Source: Cantharellus purpuraceus (taxonomy: Eukaryota; Basidiomycota; Agaricomycetes; Cantharellales; Hydnaceae). From it: a stretch of 64,000 bases of DNA. Shown in pieces: positions 36,424 through 47,766 of this stretch. Under the pieces are notes generated by a model. The model was given only the letters and a program-made list of their open reading frames with translations. It was not told where the DNA came from and made no database searches. Numbering within the stretch: the stretch's first letter is position 1; each line of letters starts with the position of its first letter. The position numbers were made by a program, and so were the translations under genes. Where the stretch lies: NCBI GenBank assembly GCA_025174535.1, contig JALBUN010000021.1, forward strand, positions 124,001 through 188,000. The letters run 5' to 3'.

Positions 36424-37131
36424 TGTTGGAAATTTCGCCTTGCTGGGGAGGTGTAGAGAGTAGATTTCGAATAATGACAGAGGGAGTGATGGGAACTGGG
36501 TGTATGCGTAGTAGAATTGAGGATATATCTTGGGAGTATCCTCGTACGAAATTTGATGAGATTTGGTGTAGTCCTCGTCTAGATATTGACAATTTGAGCA
36601 GGGATCAGGAGCAGATGACTCGAACGAGAGTAAATGCTTAATATAAAATCAACCAGTGGAGCTTAGGCTTCGCAAACTGGGATTCGAATAGATGTTGCAA
36701 TACTTTAGAGAAGTATGCAAAAGATAGTAGGAATACGTGTTTGTTCTGGAGTTATTCCAGAAACGAGTAGTTCAGACACAGTCAACAAAAACAAGTGAGA
36801 GTAAATTCTCTGATCCATTTCATATCTAGCTAAGCGTGTTTTATACAAGATATGTGTCTTTAGAACATGTGATAAAAGTCCTGAATCATTTGAAACATGG
36901 GAAGGAAACTTGTGATAAAAACGAAATGGGGGGTGGAGCCAATAGGGAAAAATGATGAAATAAAATATAAAAGAAATATAGGAGAATGATCTGATGGGTG
37001 TGGAGCTTACAGGGGCTTCTCCTCTTCCCTCCTAACCATTTCCCCTTGCTTTCCTACCTCCCCCTCAACCTCCTGAGCCTCCTATGTGCTCCTGTCCCCT
37101 CTCTCCTAACCCCTTTCTCCCATAATCAATA
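36424..37131 (-). repeat. S3: 3' LTR of COP3, 708 bp
   Basis: On the minus strand it follows the RNase H stop and a polypurine tract. It starts TATTGATTATGG (first bases mutated from TG-TTGATT) and ends TTTCCAACA. CpGs such as tttcgcc and gactcgaacg are retained. No matching 5-bp flank is seen on the far side. Confidence 0.8.
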
Positions 37132-37142
37132 TGCCCCCTCAA
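37132..37142 (-). promoter_or_regulatory. COP3 polypurine tract
   Basis: TTGAGGGGGCA on the minus strand directly before the 3' LTR. Confidence 0.65.
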
Positions 37143-37768
37143 GCACAGCAAATACTAAGTGAAGCGAGTAGGTGCTGGTGCTTGCGTGGAGATAGTGGTT
37201 TGGTGAGGATGTCTGCTGGATTTTCATGTGTAGGGATGTAGTGCAAGATGATGTTGCCCTTCGAGACCTGATCACGTGTGTAGTGATAATGTGTATCGAT
37301 ATGCTTGGTTCGATTGTTGTTGACGTCATTGTTGGCAAACATGATGAAGGATTGATTGTCAGTAAAGACGGGGATTGGGGTGAAGACGTGCGAAAAATCC
37401 TGTCCCAATCTTATCAACCATATCCCCTCCGCTGATGCAAACGATCCCACAATGAGCTCGGATTCCATCGATGATCGTGAGACGCAAGTCTGTTTCTTTG
37501 AAGCCCAGGAAAGGGGTGCACCATTGTATGTGAAAATCCAGCCAGTTGTTGATTTACGATCATTAACATCGCCTGCGAAATCTGCATCTGTGAAACCTGC
37601 GAGGTTATGTGCGTATCCTTGAACCCCCTTTCCATCTTTCTGAAAGAGAATGCCATAGTTCGCCGTGTGTTGTAGATATTGAACAATTCTCTTCACAGCT
37701 TCCCAGTGATCGGCTGTGGGTTGTGACGTAAACTGAGTACACTTGTTTGTGGCGTACGCAACATGCAA
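37139..37768 (-). pseudogene. pol: COP3: copia RNase H, 3' end of pol (209 codons open)
   Basis: Contains AYATNKCTQFTSQPTADHW, the DADFAGD motif, STTGWIFTYNGAPLSW, SSMESE, VFTDNQS, KHIDTHYHYTRD and PADILTKPL, in canonical copia order. Uninterrupted and CpG-containing, so much younger than COP1. It is truncated at its N-terminal side at about 37,768, where gypsy sequence of G1 begins. Only the last third of pol remains. Confidence 0.85.
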
Positions 37769-37968
37769 TACCTTTTCAGGTGGACAGGATATGAAGGAAC
37801 CAATGAAGAAACCTCCTGGCTACCTGCCTTGGAACTAGGACATGTGATGGATCATCTCTGATTTCCATATGGCCTATTCTCATAAACCCAGCCCTACATC
37901 ATTTTAATTTGCTCCAGTTATCTCCAAGAAAACTATCCATTCATTATACACCACATTTTCTAACTACA

Positions 37969-38920
37969 TCATGCCTCCACAACCTCTGACTCCCCAGCAT
38001 CTGACTCCTCAGACTCTCCATTCATGGTACCCTCCTTCTCCAAAACCTCAGCCTCTGGCTCCATCTCCATGATCAACCTATCTATGGCTTCCAGTGCCCA
38101 CACCCTCTCATCATCCGACCCATGGTAGTTCTCTGATGTACTCCAAGACCCTGCAGAGTCTGTGTCCAAATCCAAATCATTAACCACAACCAGATCCTCC
38201 ATCCTCAGTGCAATTATCTCCTTATAGAGCAGTCCCAAACTATGATTAATTGCATACTCATGGAACAAGTTATTAAGCTCTCCAATTTGAGCTTCAATGC
38301 CTTGGAGGGCATTGGTGTTACTCCTCACTTGCTCATTGGTATCAATCAAACAGTGAGCCACAGCAGCTGTATGAATTCTGATATCTTGCACAGCTTCGAT
38401 CAAGGCAGGAGAGATCATTCCACAGCAGGACTGGTACTTACAGTCCTCCGATGCTTGGGAGAAGGTTCCACTGCACTACTGCCCTCCTCACAATCATGCT
38501 TCCAATGCAGAGGAGCACTACCTTTCACCTTGCATTTCAGCTAATTTGATTGGCACACAAGGCAAGAATGGGATTTCCCCAACTAAAATAATAATCAGTA
38601 TTATACAAATCTACCATCACCGTTCACTCACTATTGCCCACTTGCACACATCATCATGCTTTATGCACATATTACATATGAGGTCCAGTTCAGACTCCTC
38701 ATTCAGGTCCCAGATGACCTCCTTGCCTTCAATGGCCACCTTTGTCAAGGCCCTCTTCTTTACAGCCTCCACCCTGACTCAGACAACTTCAGCAGCCCTC
38801 ATGCAAGCTGCCTCCTCTCTCCTTATCCTCTTTCTTCTTCCACCTTCTTTTTCTCTGTGGCATCAGCCTCTGTGATTGACTTGTCCAATTCAGTGCATTG
38901 CTGGTGAAGTTCATCTGCAG
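37969..38920 (-). pseudogene. G1 antisense spliced ORF: Zn2Cys6-like cluster plus coiled coil
   Basis: Transcribed against pol. The exon ending at 38632 reads ESELDLICNMCIKHDDVCKWAI. A 49-nt GT-AG intron (38631-38583) joins it in phase to LGKSHSCLVCQ. Together these give C-x2-C-x6-C-x10-C-x2-C-x6-C, the spacing of fungal Zn2Cys6 clusters. Downstream is a helical, coiled-coil-like block (HTAAVAHCLIDTNEQVRS, NALQGIEAQIGELNNLF) and an acidic tail ending at 37969. One TAG lies inside the cluster, and the frame linking the cluster to the coiled coil is uncertain. Confidence 0.55.
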
Positions 38921-39045
38921 AGGGTATGGTGGTAAGAGGCAAGGAGGGAACAACACACATTTTAATAATTGGCCCAGCCTCATGCACCAATTTAAATGCA
39001 TATAGCTGACTAAGATCTCATGGGCTTGATCTAGAAGGGAGATAC

Positions 39046-39638
39046 TGTTACATTCTATAATATCAAGTCCAATCTCCAGACTCTATCTCCATCTCCTTCT
39101 GCTCCACCTCTGTCAACTCCATCTCCATCAAACCCAAACTCTGTTATTGTTCTCTATATAAGTAGTTTTCCTTTTATGAGTTACAACAAACCTTTATCTT
39201 TTATATTGCTCAAGTCCAAACTCCAAACTCCTTTCTGTGTTGTATTTCACATCTGTCTTATTGTCCTATCACTTTTAGTTTTATCATTCAATTCTTCACA
39301 TACTTATATGGGTTACTCTCTGTATGTTACAGCAGTTCATATATCAACTAAGATTTCCCCCATCAACTTCTTTGGTTGCTAGCTTCTTGACAAGTACCCT
39401 CTTGACAAGTTGAACTCTGGATCCCTGATCCAACTCCATACTCCAAACTCTGAAATATTGGACTGATGATCTGAGGGGGTGCAACACACAAGTTGAAGCC
39501 AAGTCCACTCAATCCAACTCAATAGTTATTGTCCCACTCTGTCTCCGGTTGAACTGGAACAGTGAAGTCCCCTCCTTCCCCTCACTAGCATCTAAACTCT
39601 GGTTACTCCATTGAACCCCTAGTATCCAGTCCTTAACA
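39046..39638 (+). repeat. G1 3' LTR (gypsy)
   Basis: TGTTACATTCTATAA...CCTTAACA, 593 bp, colinear with the G2 5' LTR at 55533-56137. Confidence 0.8.
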
Positions 39639-39936
39639 CAGCATCTGGATCCAGATAGCCATAGAACCCAGTCCAGTCCAGACAGGAAGGGATGTCTGTT
39701 GTGCAGGAAACGTAGAACTGTTCATAGTGTTGATTAAAATCATTAAGAGGTGTTGGTGAAGTCACTGGGAACTGGACTAAGACTTAATTGCATGTTGACA
39801 ATGAAAGCTGAGCTGATGGCTGAGAACAGACCAGCCTGAATGATGTGTCTGAATTAAGTTCAAGTGAATGTGTGGAGCACATACCAATATCAGCAGCACA
39901 TCCAGGTCACTGCTGTGTCTCTTGATCAGCTCATCA
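39639..39936 (-). pseudogene. Relic of a fourth DUF6535 gene
   Basis: Aligns with copy A 5,500-5,800: sequences for the residues before membrane helix 2, the MQSSLSPV region, intron 3 and the LLIF side of helix 1. The frame is broken and CpGs are replaced by TG or CA (tcactgctgtgtctcttgatcagctcatca versus tcgccgctgtgtctctcgatcagctcgtca). It is cut on the left by G1's LTR and on the right by W4. Confidence 0.85.
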
Positions 39937-40432
39937 GAAATACAACAAATACATATATACAACCTATTTTCCTCAAATTTTACACAATACACTTCAATTC
40001 AAACTTATTTTCATATTTCAACATGATTCTCAAATTTTACACAATATACTAGATTAAAACATATTTTGATATTTTGGCATAATTCTTAAAAATAATTGCT
40101 TTTTTCCCATTTAGTGGTGGCAACTCTCTTGAGGGAACATCCAAATATCATTGATTCTTTCTTATACAATACTTGTAACATAATTTAAACTATCTTTAAT
40201 CCCCACCTAGTATTTGTATATCTAAATATCCTATATAATACCAATTATATTAATACATACATTCCTATTATATCCATGTAAATGATTATGTTCATCTCAT
40301 CCAAATATCTTATCTTTTAAAGTTATTAAAATATAGAATATATGTTTATATTTATGAAAATTTCACACATCCAAAATCTTTTAAGATATCCAAATTGTAA
40401 CTCCCTGGCTTTATGTTTCATTGAAATTCTGA
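39937..40432 (-). mobile_element. W4: W element truncated at both ends
   Basis: Starts gaaatacaacaaatac (first about 11 bp missing) and stops at gaaattctgat, just inside the palindrome. Junctions are to DUF6535 sequence and to Z3. Confidence 0.7.
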
Positions 40433-41230
40433 TGGTGGTAGCAGCATAGAGCTCCGCCCTTTTGTGAGCTTTGACTGTGGCTACCCAAGCCATCTCCTCA
40501 TAGCAATTTGAGATTGGATCCAGCTCCATATCCATCCCAACATCCACACCTGCCTCTGGCTCTGCATTTGCATCAAGCTCCATATTGGCATCAGGGTCCA
40601 CCTCCACCTCTGCCCTCTCCGCCTCCACCACGTCATCTTCCTCAGCTGCACCCACCACAAATAACAGCCATGACTGCAGGTGTAATGGTGAGTCCACCAT
40701 AGGGACAGTTGTCGGACAGGTTGACTCCATCTGTGTAATTGAGATAATGGTGACCTCAGGGGTCCCTGCCCATATTGGCACACTCAGACTCCCCAAGTGA
40801 CTGGTTACCCCTGCCCCGGTCGCCTCCTCCTCTACCTCTATGGTGGCTTCTAGCTCGTGCACCTGCTCTTCCACTTCCTTGAGTCTCACAGCCTCCATTG
40901 CAGCTGCAAGTTCTTTGACCCTGCAGGCTTGCTCAGCTTTCACTTCTTCCTCCTTCCTTCTCCATTCCATCTCCGCCTCCTCCTTCCATCTCCGCCTCCT
41001 CCTTCCATCTCCGCCTCCTCCTTCCATCTCCGCCTCCTCCTTTCATCTCCGCTCCTCCTCCTCCTTCCATCTCCATTCTGCCTCCTCCTCCTCCTTCTGT
41101 CTCCATTCTGCTTCCTCCTCCTCCTTCCATCTCCATTCTGCCTCCTCCTCCCTCCATCTCTGCTCCTCTTCCTCTTCCTTCCATCAGGCCAAGAGCAACT
41201 GCTCAAGCTCAGCCACACTCATGTTTGCCA
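40433..41230 (-). pseudogene. Z3 internal ORF: coiled-coil protein
   Basis: Minus strand starts ATGAGTGTGGCTGAGCTTG near 41,224, has the same TGA as Z2 after LLLA, then many W-K-E-E-E type repeats. It goes on without a stop into VKELAAAMEAVRLKEVEEQV, then a variable region and an acidic part (VDPDANMELDANAEPEAGV). The open part is over 200 codons. The reverse strand is also open because of the GGA/CTC composition, but only the minus frame is shared with Z2. Confidence 0.5.
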
Positions 41231-41383
41231 AAGGGTTTGACATCATTGAGGATAAGACCTCAATCATGCCCCTCCTTTTATATGTCTCCAGACCCCAGTA
41301 TAACTCTGACTGCACCCAACCGTCTCACCTATTCAATCCACAGACATGAGGCCTCAGGGGCTTGGCCTTAAATGGAGATATAC

Positions 41384-41875
41384 TGTTATGATATTTATTA
41401 ATGCCCAGATCCCTGTCTGATCCACTCAGATCCCCATGCATATGAAATCTATACTCCATTTGGAAACCATCATGTCTCCATCTATCTGTCCAATTGTCAC
41501 TGCCAAATCTCACCCATCCATCTCCAGTTCTGATTGATGCATCAGCATCACCATAGGAACCTGGACATCCATCCCTGTTGGACTCAGACATACTCATGTA
41601 AGGCCATCGGCCTCGGAGACCCATCACCAGAGTAATTATTATTAGATTTCAAATATGTATTTAAGTTGCCCAACTGGGGACTTCATCCCCAGTTCAAATA
41701 TCAAATCATGCCTAGTTCCAAGTCCAATCCTAACTCTCTAAGTCGTACTCCATCTCTGAAATCTCAGACACTGGTATTAGTGAGGGCACAGCACATGAGC
41801 TGAAGCCAAGTCTGTCCTGACCCCTCTCCAACTCCAACCCAATCTCCGACCCCCAATCGGACCTAGTGCATAACA
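41384..41875 (-). repeat. Z3: 5' LTR of a Z element, 492 bp
   Basis: On the minus strand TGTTATGCACTAGG...ATCATAACA, followed by GTATATCTCC as in Z2. Inserted in COP2 sequence on its upstream side. Confidence 0.7.
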
Positions 41876-43478
41876 GCACCAGATTTTAGTGCATATCAGT
41901 TTTGGAGCAGTAAAATCACTCAAAACTTGAAATTTAGCTATTGGAATGGATGTTGACACTAATTCTGCTATTACCCAATATGTGGCTTGCATACAGGGGA
42001 AGCAGCATGTCAAACCATTCCCAATGCATGCTGAGGGTACTGTGAATGAAATTTGATCTAATTGTCTCTGATGTATGGGAACCATCAATTACAGAAGGCT
42101 GTGAGGGCGACGCTGATGACGAGGCCACAACAACAAGATACTCAATAAGTGAGAGCCGATAAGAAATAATGCCAGCTAGTACAGCAGATATCCTCAGTCT
42201 ATACAGCTGTTTCTGATAAATACATGGGACTTACCTGATACAGCAGATATCCTCAGAGATCAAGCTGAGGGGATCACACTGCACCAAGGTGAGTCTTTAT
42301 ACTAAATGATGGAGATGGATAGGAGAACCAAGATAGGGGAGGAAGGATAGGGGAAGTGATAGGGGCAATGAAATAGGGGAGATGCATCCTGACAGGCTGC
42401 GCTGATAGGGGTGTCAAGAGAAAATACTAAAAATAGAATATGACTTATTTGAACCCTGACAAAGGCCCTGCACATGAGAGTTATTTTTATTTATTTACCA
42501 ATGCTAAAACCAGATATACAGTTTTATATTTTAGCTACACCAAAGATGTCATATTGGACCAATTCAAGGACTATGAAGCTTTCCTTGAAAACCACATGAA
42601 TTTCAAAATCAAAATTTTGCATAGTGATGGTGGTGGTGAATATATGAATGCTGTATTCAAGTCTTTCTGTGCAGTGAACAGCATTATTATGTAACTCACC
42701 ACCCCATATTCACCTGCCCAGAATGGTATCATGGAGTGCCTTAATCAAACCTTACTTGAACATGCTAGGGCTATGTTAATTGCCGGCAATTACTTAAATT
42801 GCTATGAGCAGAAGCCATTGCCTACACATGCTATATTAAAAATAGAGCATCTACCAAGGCCTTAGGCTATGACATCACACCCTATCAAGCTCTGTTTGGT
42901 CACAAACCAAACTTATCTAGATTACAAGAGTTTGGTCAAAAATGCTAGATACACATACCTGACCAGCAATGCTCCAAGCTCAATCCAAAAGCAGAAGTGC
43001 ATATCTTTACTGGTGTAGCTGAGAATGCCAAGGTCTGGCATTACTATAATACATGATCATGTCATGTGCAAACCTCATGTACAATCACATTTGAAGCCAG
43101 CCAACCACCTACCCTTACAGTCCCAGACCCTGATGATGATGATCCAATTGGAGAGAAGCCAACACTGGTGCAATTGGCACCAGCTCCAACTCCAGCTCCA
43201 GTCCCTCCAGTTGTTGAGTCACTGCTGTTATCTGAATCAACTCCAGCAGCTCCAGTGCCAAGCAGTCACACAGAACCAGAGTCACATTGCAGTTCTCATA
43301 TTGCCACACAATCTGCAGCACCAGATTATCAACACATGGACCATGGAAATCAGATTGATTGCACACTTCATACAACTGATGTCATTGATCCTGTGGTGCC
43401 ACCATATGCATATGCAGATGTGCAAATGTGAATTGATTTTCCAATTTGGAAACAGGCTATGGATGTTGAAATGGTGTT
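41876..43478 (+). mobile_element. COP2: copia integrase region fragment
   Basis: Plus-strand blocks: VACIQGKQHVKPFP (end of zinc domain), a disrupted stretch at 42,130-42,430 that includes two copies of tacagcagatatcctcag, then SYFYLFTNAKTRYTVLYF and ILHSDGGGEYMN (integrase core D), TTPYSPAQNGIMECLNQTLLEHAR (core E region), and a proline-rich linker to about 43,430. It ends at the start of RT, where it joins the D1 segment. Many stops and frameshifts. Confidence 0.75.
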
Positions 43479-43481
43479 ACC

Positions 43482-45641
43482 GACAAGCTGCATATATTTA
43501 GGAGAAGTCTAAAATTCCATATTTCAACTCACCTGTTCTGAATAAGTCCAAGCACAGGTGAAAGTGTAGGCTAAAGAACAAGTTGGAGTGGCACAGCAGC
43601 AGATACCAATGTGTGACATACTCTCAAGCTCTAGTGCATCTGGTTAACAATGGCATAGAGATTGATACATTGACATACCAAAGTCAAGATCATGTTAGAA
43701 AGACTGAGAGTCAGCACAAATCTGATAATAATCAATTCAGGAGTCAGTGATGATGATAGTGGATGAAGTACCCAAATCTCATCAGACCTGATATGCATGT
43801 CTATCTGTGAGAGTTGTACTGTAATGGAAATGATGACTTACTTTGCTGGGCCAGTAGATGTGTAAGCTTATTTGGAAGTGAGTCCAATATGAATTTTTGG
43901 ACTTACCTCTGGGGGGAATAGAGCCAGACTTCTGGGGAGAAAGGAGGAGAGGGGGACAGGGGTACAGGAGCATATAGGAGGCTCAGGAGGTTTGGAGGGG
44001 TGAACGGGGTGAACGGGAACAGTTACAAGGATGTTATAGGGAACAGGGGAAGCCCCTGTGAGTTCCAGGCCATTCCAGACATTCCATTATTTTTTATTTT
44101 CATTATCTCCTCATCATGGACTATCCCCTCCATCATCATTTCATCACATATTCTATCATTGGGATAGAACATTTACAAAGGACTTTTACATTCATGAAGC
44201 CCCTTATCATGTATAAATTACACTTGTATTGCCCTTGAACAATTTAGAGTAATTATCTCTCATCATTCTTGTCTGTGTGTTTAACCTATTCATATCTGGA
44301 ATAACTCCAGAAAAAATGTGTATTTCTACTAGCTTTTGCATATTCTATTAGAATATTGCATACTCTATCCTAATTGTGAATTATGAAGCCATATGGTCAC
44401 TGGCTATTTTTCTATTGAGCATTTACTCATATCCAAGTCATCTGCTCCTGCTGCTTGCTCAAATCATTGATATCTAGACAAAGACTCAACCAAGTTACTT
44501 CAGATTTTGTAGGAAAATACTATTCAACTGTATCTTCCATTTGAATATGCATACACCCGGTTCCCATCACTCCCTTAGTCACTATTTGTCATCTACCCTA
44601 CACTCCCCCACAGCAAGGCGATTTTACACTATTCTCAACATAAGCAATAGCTTGTTCCAAGCTGATCATTTGTAGACTCTCCACATTCTGAATGTGCCAG
44701 CAAGTGTTACAGCAACTACTATCATGTTAAATAATATGATTGCCATTGAGTCAACATCCTCCACTAAAAGAAGGAATCAACCATGTCAGTTTCACATGTC
44801 TTACATCTGTGGAATCATTGAGCACAGTTCATTTGAGACTATGCTGTACTTACATGCCGATAGTGTGAAGTTGGGCACTGGTGATGTCACACCCATCCAA
44901 GATTGCTATTGCCTATAATGGGGTCTGCCATGCCTGTTTACATAAATGCAGACATGTGCATGTACCAGTTCAGATGTGATGGCGCAACCTCCAAGAACTC
45001 TGAGAACAATCAATATTACCCTCTTCTGATCAGTAACCACATATGCCTGACCCAGGAGGAGCCCTGCATTATTCTCACTTCAATGATCTATTGATGCAAA
45101 GGAAAATCACCTTGAATGCCAACAAGTGGAAAGAAGCTGAGAACATCCACAAAATGAAGAAAGCCATCACATGTCCTACTATGTATGAATTTTTGCACTA
45201 TAAAAGTTGCTCTTCAACTTACTATGCCATGCATCATGTGTCATCTATGTGCATGAATGCAAGTCAACAGGAAGAGATCTGAACTGATGTGAAATTGAAA
45301 TATTCCCCAAATATGTTTAGTGAGAATAACAATAGTGCAAGGTATTGTGCCAGAAAATACAGGGCTGTGCCCAGTTTAATCAATTTATTCCAGATATATT
45401 GAATCTCATGTGAGGTTGTCAGAAATGTGTCATAGGAAAGGAGAGCTGTTTCGAGTGGAAAACCTTTAGCTAGGTCATGCACATGAGCTTACAGCTCACC
45501 GAGGGCAACAATCTGGGCATAATTGACAGCCATACTGATACCATATATATATATTTAATGAAAATAACTGTGCATATAGTGAGATGTGATGCACTTATCT
45601 GATGCTGCTTGAATTGCTGCCTGTTCTGTCTGAGATGCCAT
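43482..45641 (-). pseudogene. D1: DUF6533 membrane-protein gene, truncated and decayed
   Basis: Paralogue of D2 (47767-49507). Exon 1 (ATG at 45641) and the DUF6533 block SYDTFLTTSHEIQYIWNK...ALYFLAQYLALLLF are recognisable. The last exon is missing where COP2 abuts, and LTR S4 is inserted. Nearly every CpG of D2 is TG or CA here. Confidence 0.75.
43868..44640 (+). repeat. S4: solo LTR of family S, 773 bp
   Basis: TTATTTGGAAG...CTCAACA with a TAAGC duplication (43863-43867 and 44641-44645). The uninterrupted sequence gtgtaagcgatagc in D2 (about 48,495) shows the empty site. The most divergent S copy. Confidence 0.85.
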
Positions 45642-46823
45642 GCCAATGGAACGATACAGGGAGAGGTATACTAAGTGCACTACAAGGGGCTCATATATCT
45701 CCTAAAATTAAACAGTGATATTTGTCTGACATCCTGTTATCAACGGCTACAAACAGCTATGCCTACAGCCACAAGGCTGAAAATAATTCGACCTCATGGC
45801 CAGTGATGTTCTGTCAGAAGGCTTTGGCACATGTGGCACATCAACTTCATTCTACGCAAGTATCGCATTGAATGGAACTGTCTGCACCGCCTGATCTCAG
45901 ATATTCGGTAGAAGGTTCACAAACAAGACATTCTTACCGATACCAATGAGGGTAAACCAGAAGGTTTGTGCACAGCATACGGACTGATGTTTCCACAATT
46001 AAAGCTGATTCACCATCTGTAGTTAATTTCTTTCACACTATGTTGACAACAACATGCGCATCTATGAAATTTGAAGTCTGATTCAGTATACGTCCCATCT
46101 CAGATATAGGGGAACATACGAAGCGGGCTGTCATGGAAGCTGCTATATAAGATTTGCAACAGGTGGAAACCTAATCTTTTATCAGTTTCAGGATCTATAC
46201 ACAGAATATACGTGTGCACCTACGCGTTCACTAAGCCTCTGATCGTTCATCGTGATTGGTGGCGCCAGTAAATCCGCAGAATATAGCAAAATAACATCAC
46301 GGAGAGATCCATTAGGGCGTTCGAAAGAAGAGTAAGTATTAGGAAATGATGGATTTCAGCCTCAGGTTCCCCAGGATACCACAACGGACATAGTTGGAAG
46401 CACCCTATGATCCTTATCAAGTGGCTGAGACGATATGGCCAAAATAAAGAGAAATAAGTCAATTTCAGCGCACGCGCCAGGGTCGCCGAGATCAGATGCG
46501 GTCCCTTGGCTCCTGGTGACAGATCTTCGGTGTCGGTGCTAGTGACAAACGTAGCTTCCGTATGGACGTTCAGAATCTCGTGATATATCAGCAGAAGCAT
46601 AGCATGTTTGAAAGACGATTCATGGAAGCGGCAGGAGCTGAGGGCGTAGCTTGGTTCAGATTATCTGTATGGCTGGCATACCTCACGACGAGTAGAGTGA
46701 CATCAAGTGTTTTTGTGAACTCACAGACAACCGTGACACACGCCCATGAGATACCTATTCCACCAAACTCACCGTTGACGGAAACTCCACGTGAAACGTG
46801 GCCGCCCCGGAATTGATCGGATC
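45642..46823. repeat. D1 upstream segment, duplicated at 49,508-50,709
   Basis: Colinear with the region upstream of D2 to the shared end cgtggccgccccggaatt. A plus frame reading YQQKHSMFERRFMEAAGAEG and YQQKDGIFEKRFMEAAAAEG occurs in both copies, but I do not recognise it and cannot define a gene. Confidence 0.5.
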
Positions 46824-47766
46824 ATCATGCTGAATAAGCAAGAGGGCGTCTGCAAACTGGACGTTGCCACTGGCGAGTCCTCCTGTGTTTTGACTGTGTA
46901 CGTATTATTGTGAGTCTTACCATTCCCATTCATCCGTGACATATCTGAGCGAGCATCATACTTGTCTTGGAGATCGGGAAATCATCCTGGATCACACGCG
47001 CACCCACTCAAGTGCCGAAGAGTTGGCGTCACTGTCGTCGTCTGGTTTCCGATGGTTAGAGTCTTGGTAGTTTTTGGAGGTCGGGGAGCTGTAATGGATC
47101 AGCATTCCACCATCGCTTCCTCCATCCACATTCCAGGGCGTACTGATGTGCAAGATGCTTCGACCACCCCTGCCATTCAGTGCCATCCATGACCCATCGG
47201 GTGTGCGAGAGAGTGGTCATGTTCTTGATCCTGACAGAAGCTAGGCGGCATGTTCGAATGTACGGAGAGCGGCCACGACGAGGGGTTCCTTGTGCAGATA
47301 TGTTCCCGTGACCTGGAAGAACGCAATCATGTCTAGCTGTTTGAGTGACGAGAAAGTGATAATGAAATGACAAGCTCACTAATACGTACCCACCAGAATC
47401 TCACATCCCCTTCACCATCGCCCCCTCCGGTTTCCCAGGTAGCTAAGCATGGAATTCCCACCGTACCTCAACCAAGATCTAACACGCAGGACACGCAGGA
47501 CACGCAGTCCGACGGGGGGACGACTTTGAAATAAAACCAATGCAGAGACGATGCGCAATCGTCTCATCAATCCAGCATTCTTCGAGTACGTTTTGTAAAC
47601 AGATCGAGAATATTGTGAAATTATATCCGGCCTGTCCAATACAAAAGTACTATACCGCATACCTATTGAAACATCAAGTGATTTCTGAGACAGGGATTAA
47701 TGTGAATAAATATTCAAACGCCCCCATACTCGGCCCTCCAAGTGACAGGATAATCGTGTGAATTGT
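46824..47766. other. Unique CpG-containing stretch, no recognised gene
   Basis: Short frames only. Contains a small tandem repeat of acacgcagg near 47,480-47,510. Lies downstream of the D2 gene's stop codon. Confidence 0.35.

Larger units (their letters stand above)
37766..39638 (+). mobile_element. G1: 3' end of a gypsy chromovirus
   Basis: Plus strand starts within the chromodomain (WTGYEGTNEETSWLPALELGH, 37,778-37,850), followed by an antisense ORF region and a 3' LTR (39046-39638). Homologous to 61,400-62,629 of G2. The right flank is DUF6535 sequence starting cagca. Confidence 0.8.

Noticed and set aside
36424..37131. S3 as an independent solo LTR
   Set aside because: It is preceded on the minus strand by a polypurine tract and a copia RNase H stop, and lacks matching 5-bp flanks, so it is COP3's 3' LTR.
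40840..41349. Long plus-strand frames rich in Ser, Leu and Phe opposite the Z3 ORF
   Set aside because: They are the reverse reading of the GGA-rich coiled-coil repeats; only the minus frame shares its start and shape with Z2.
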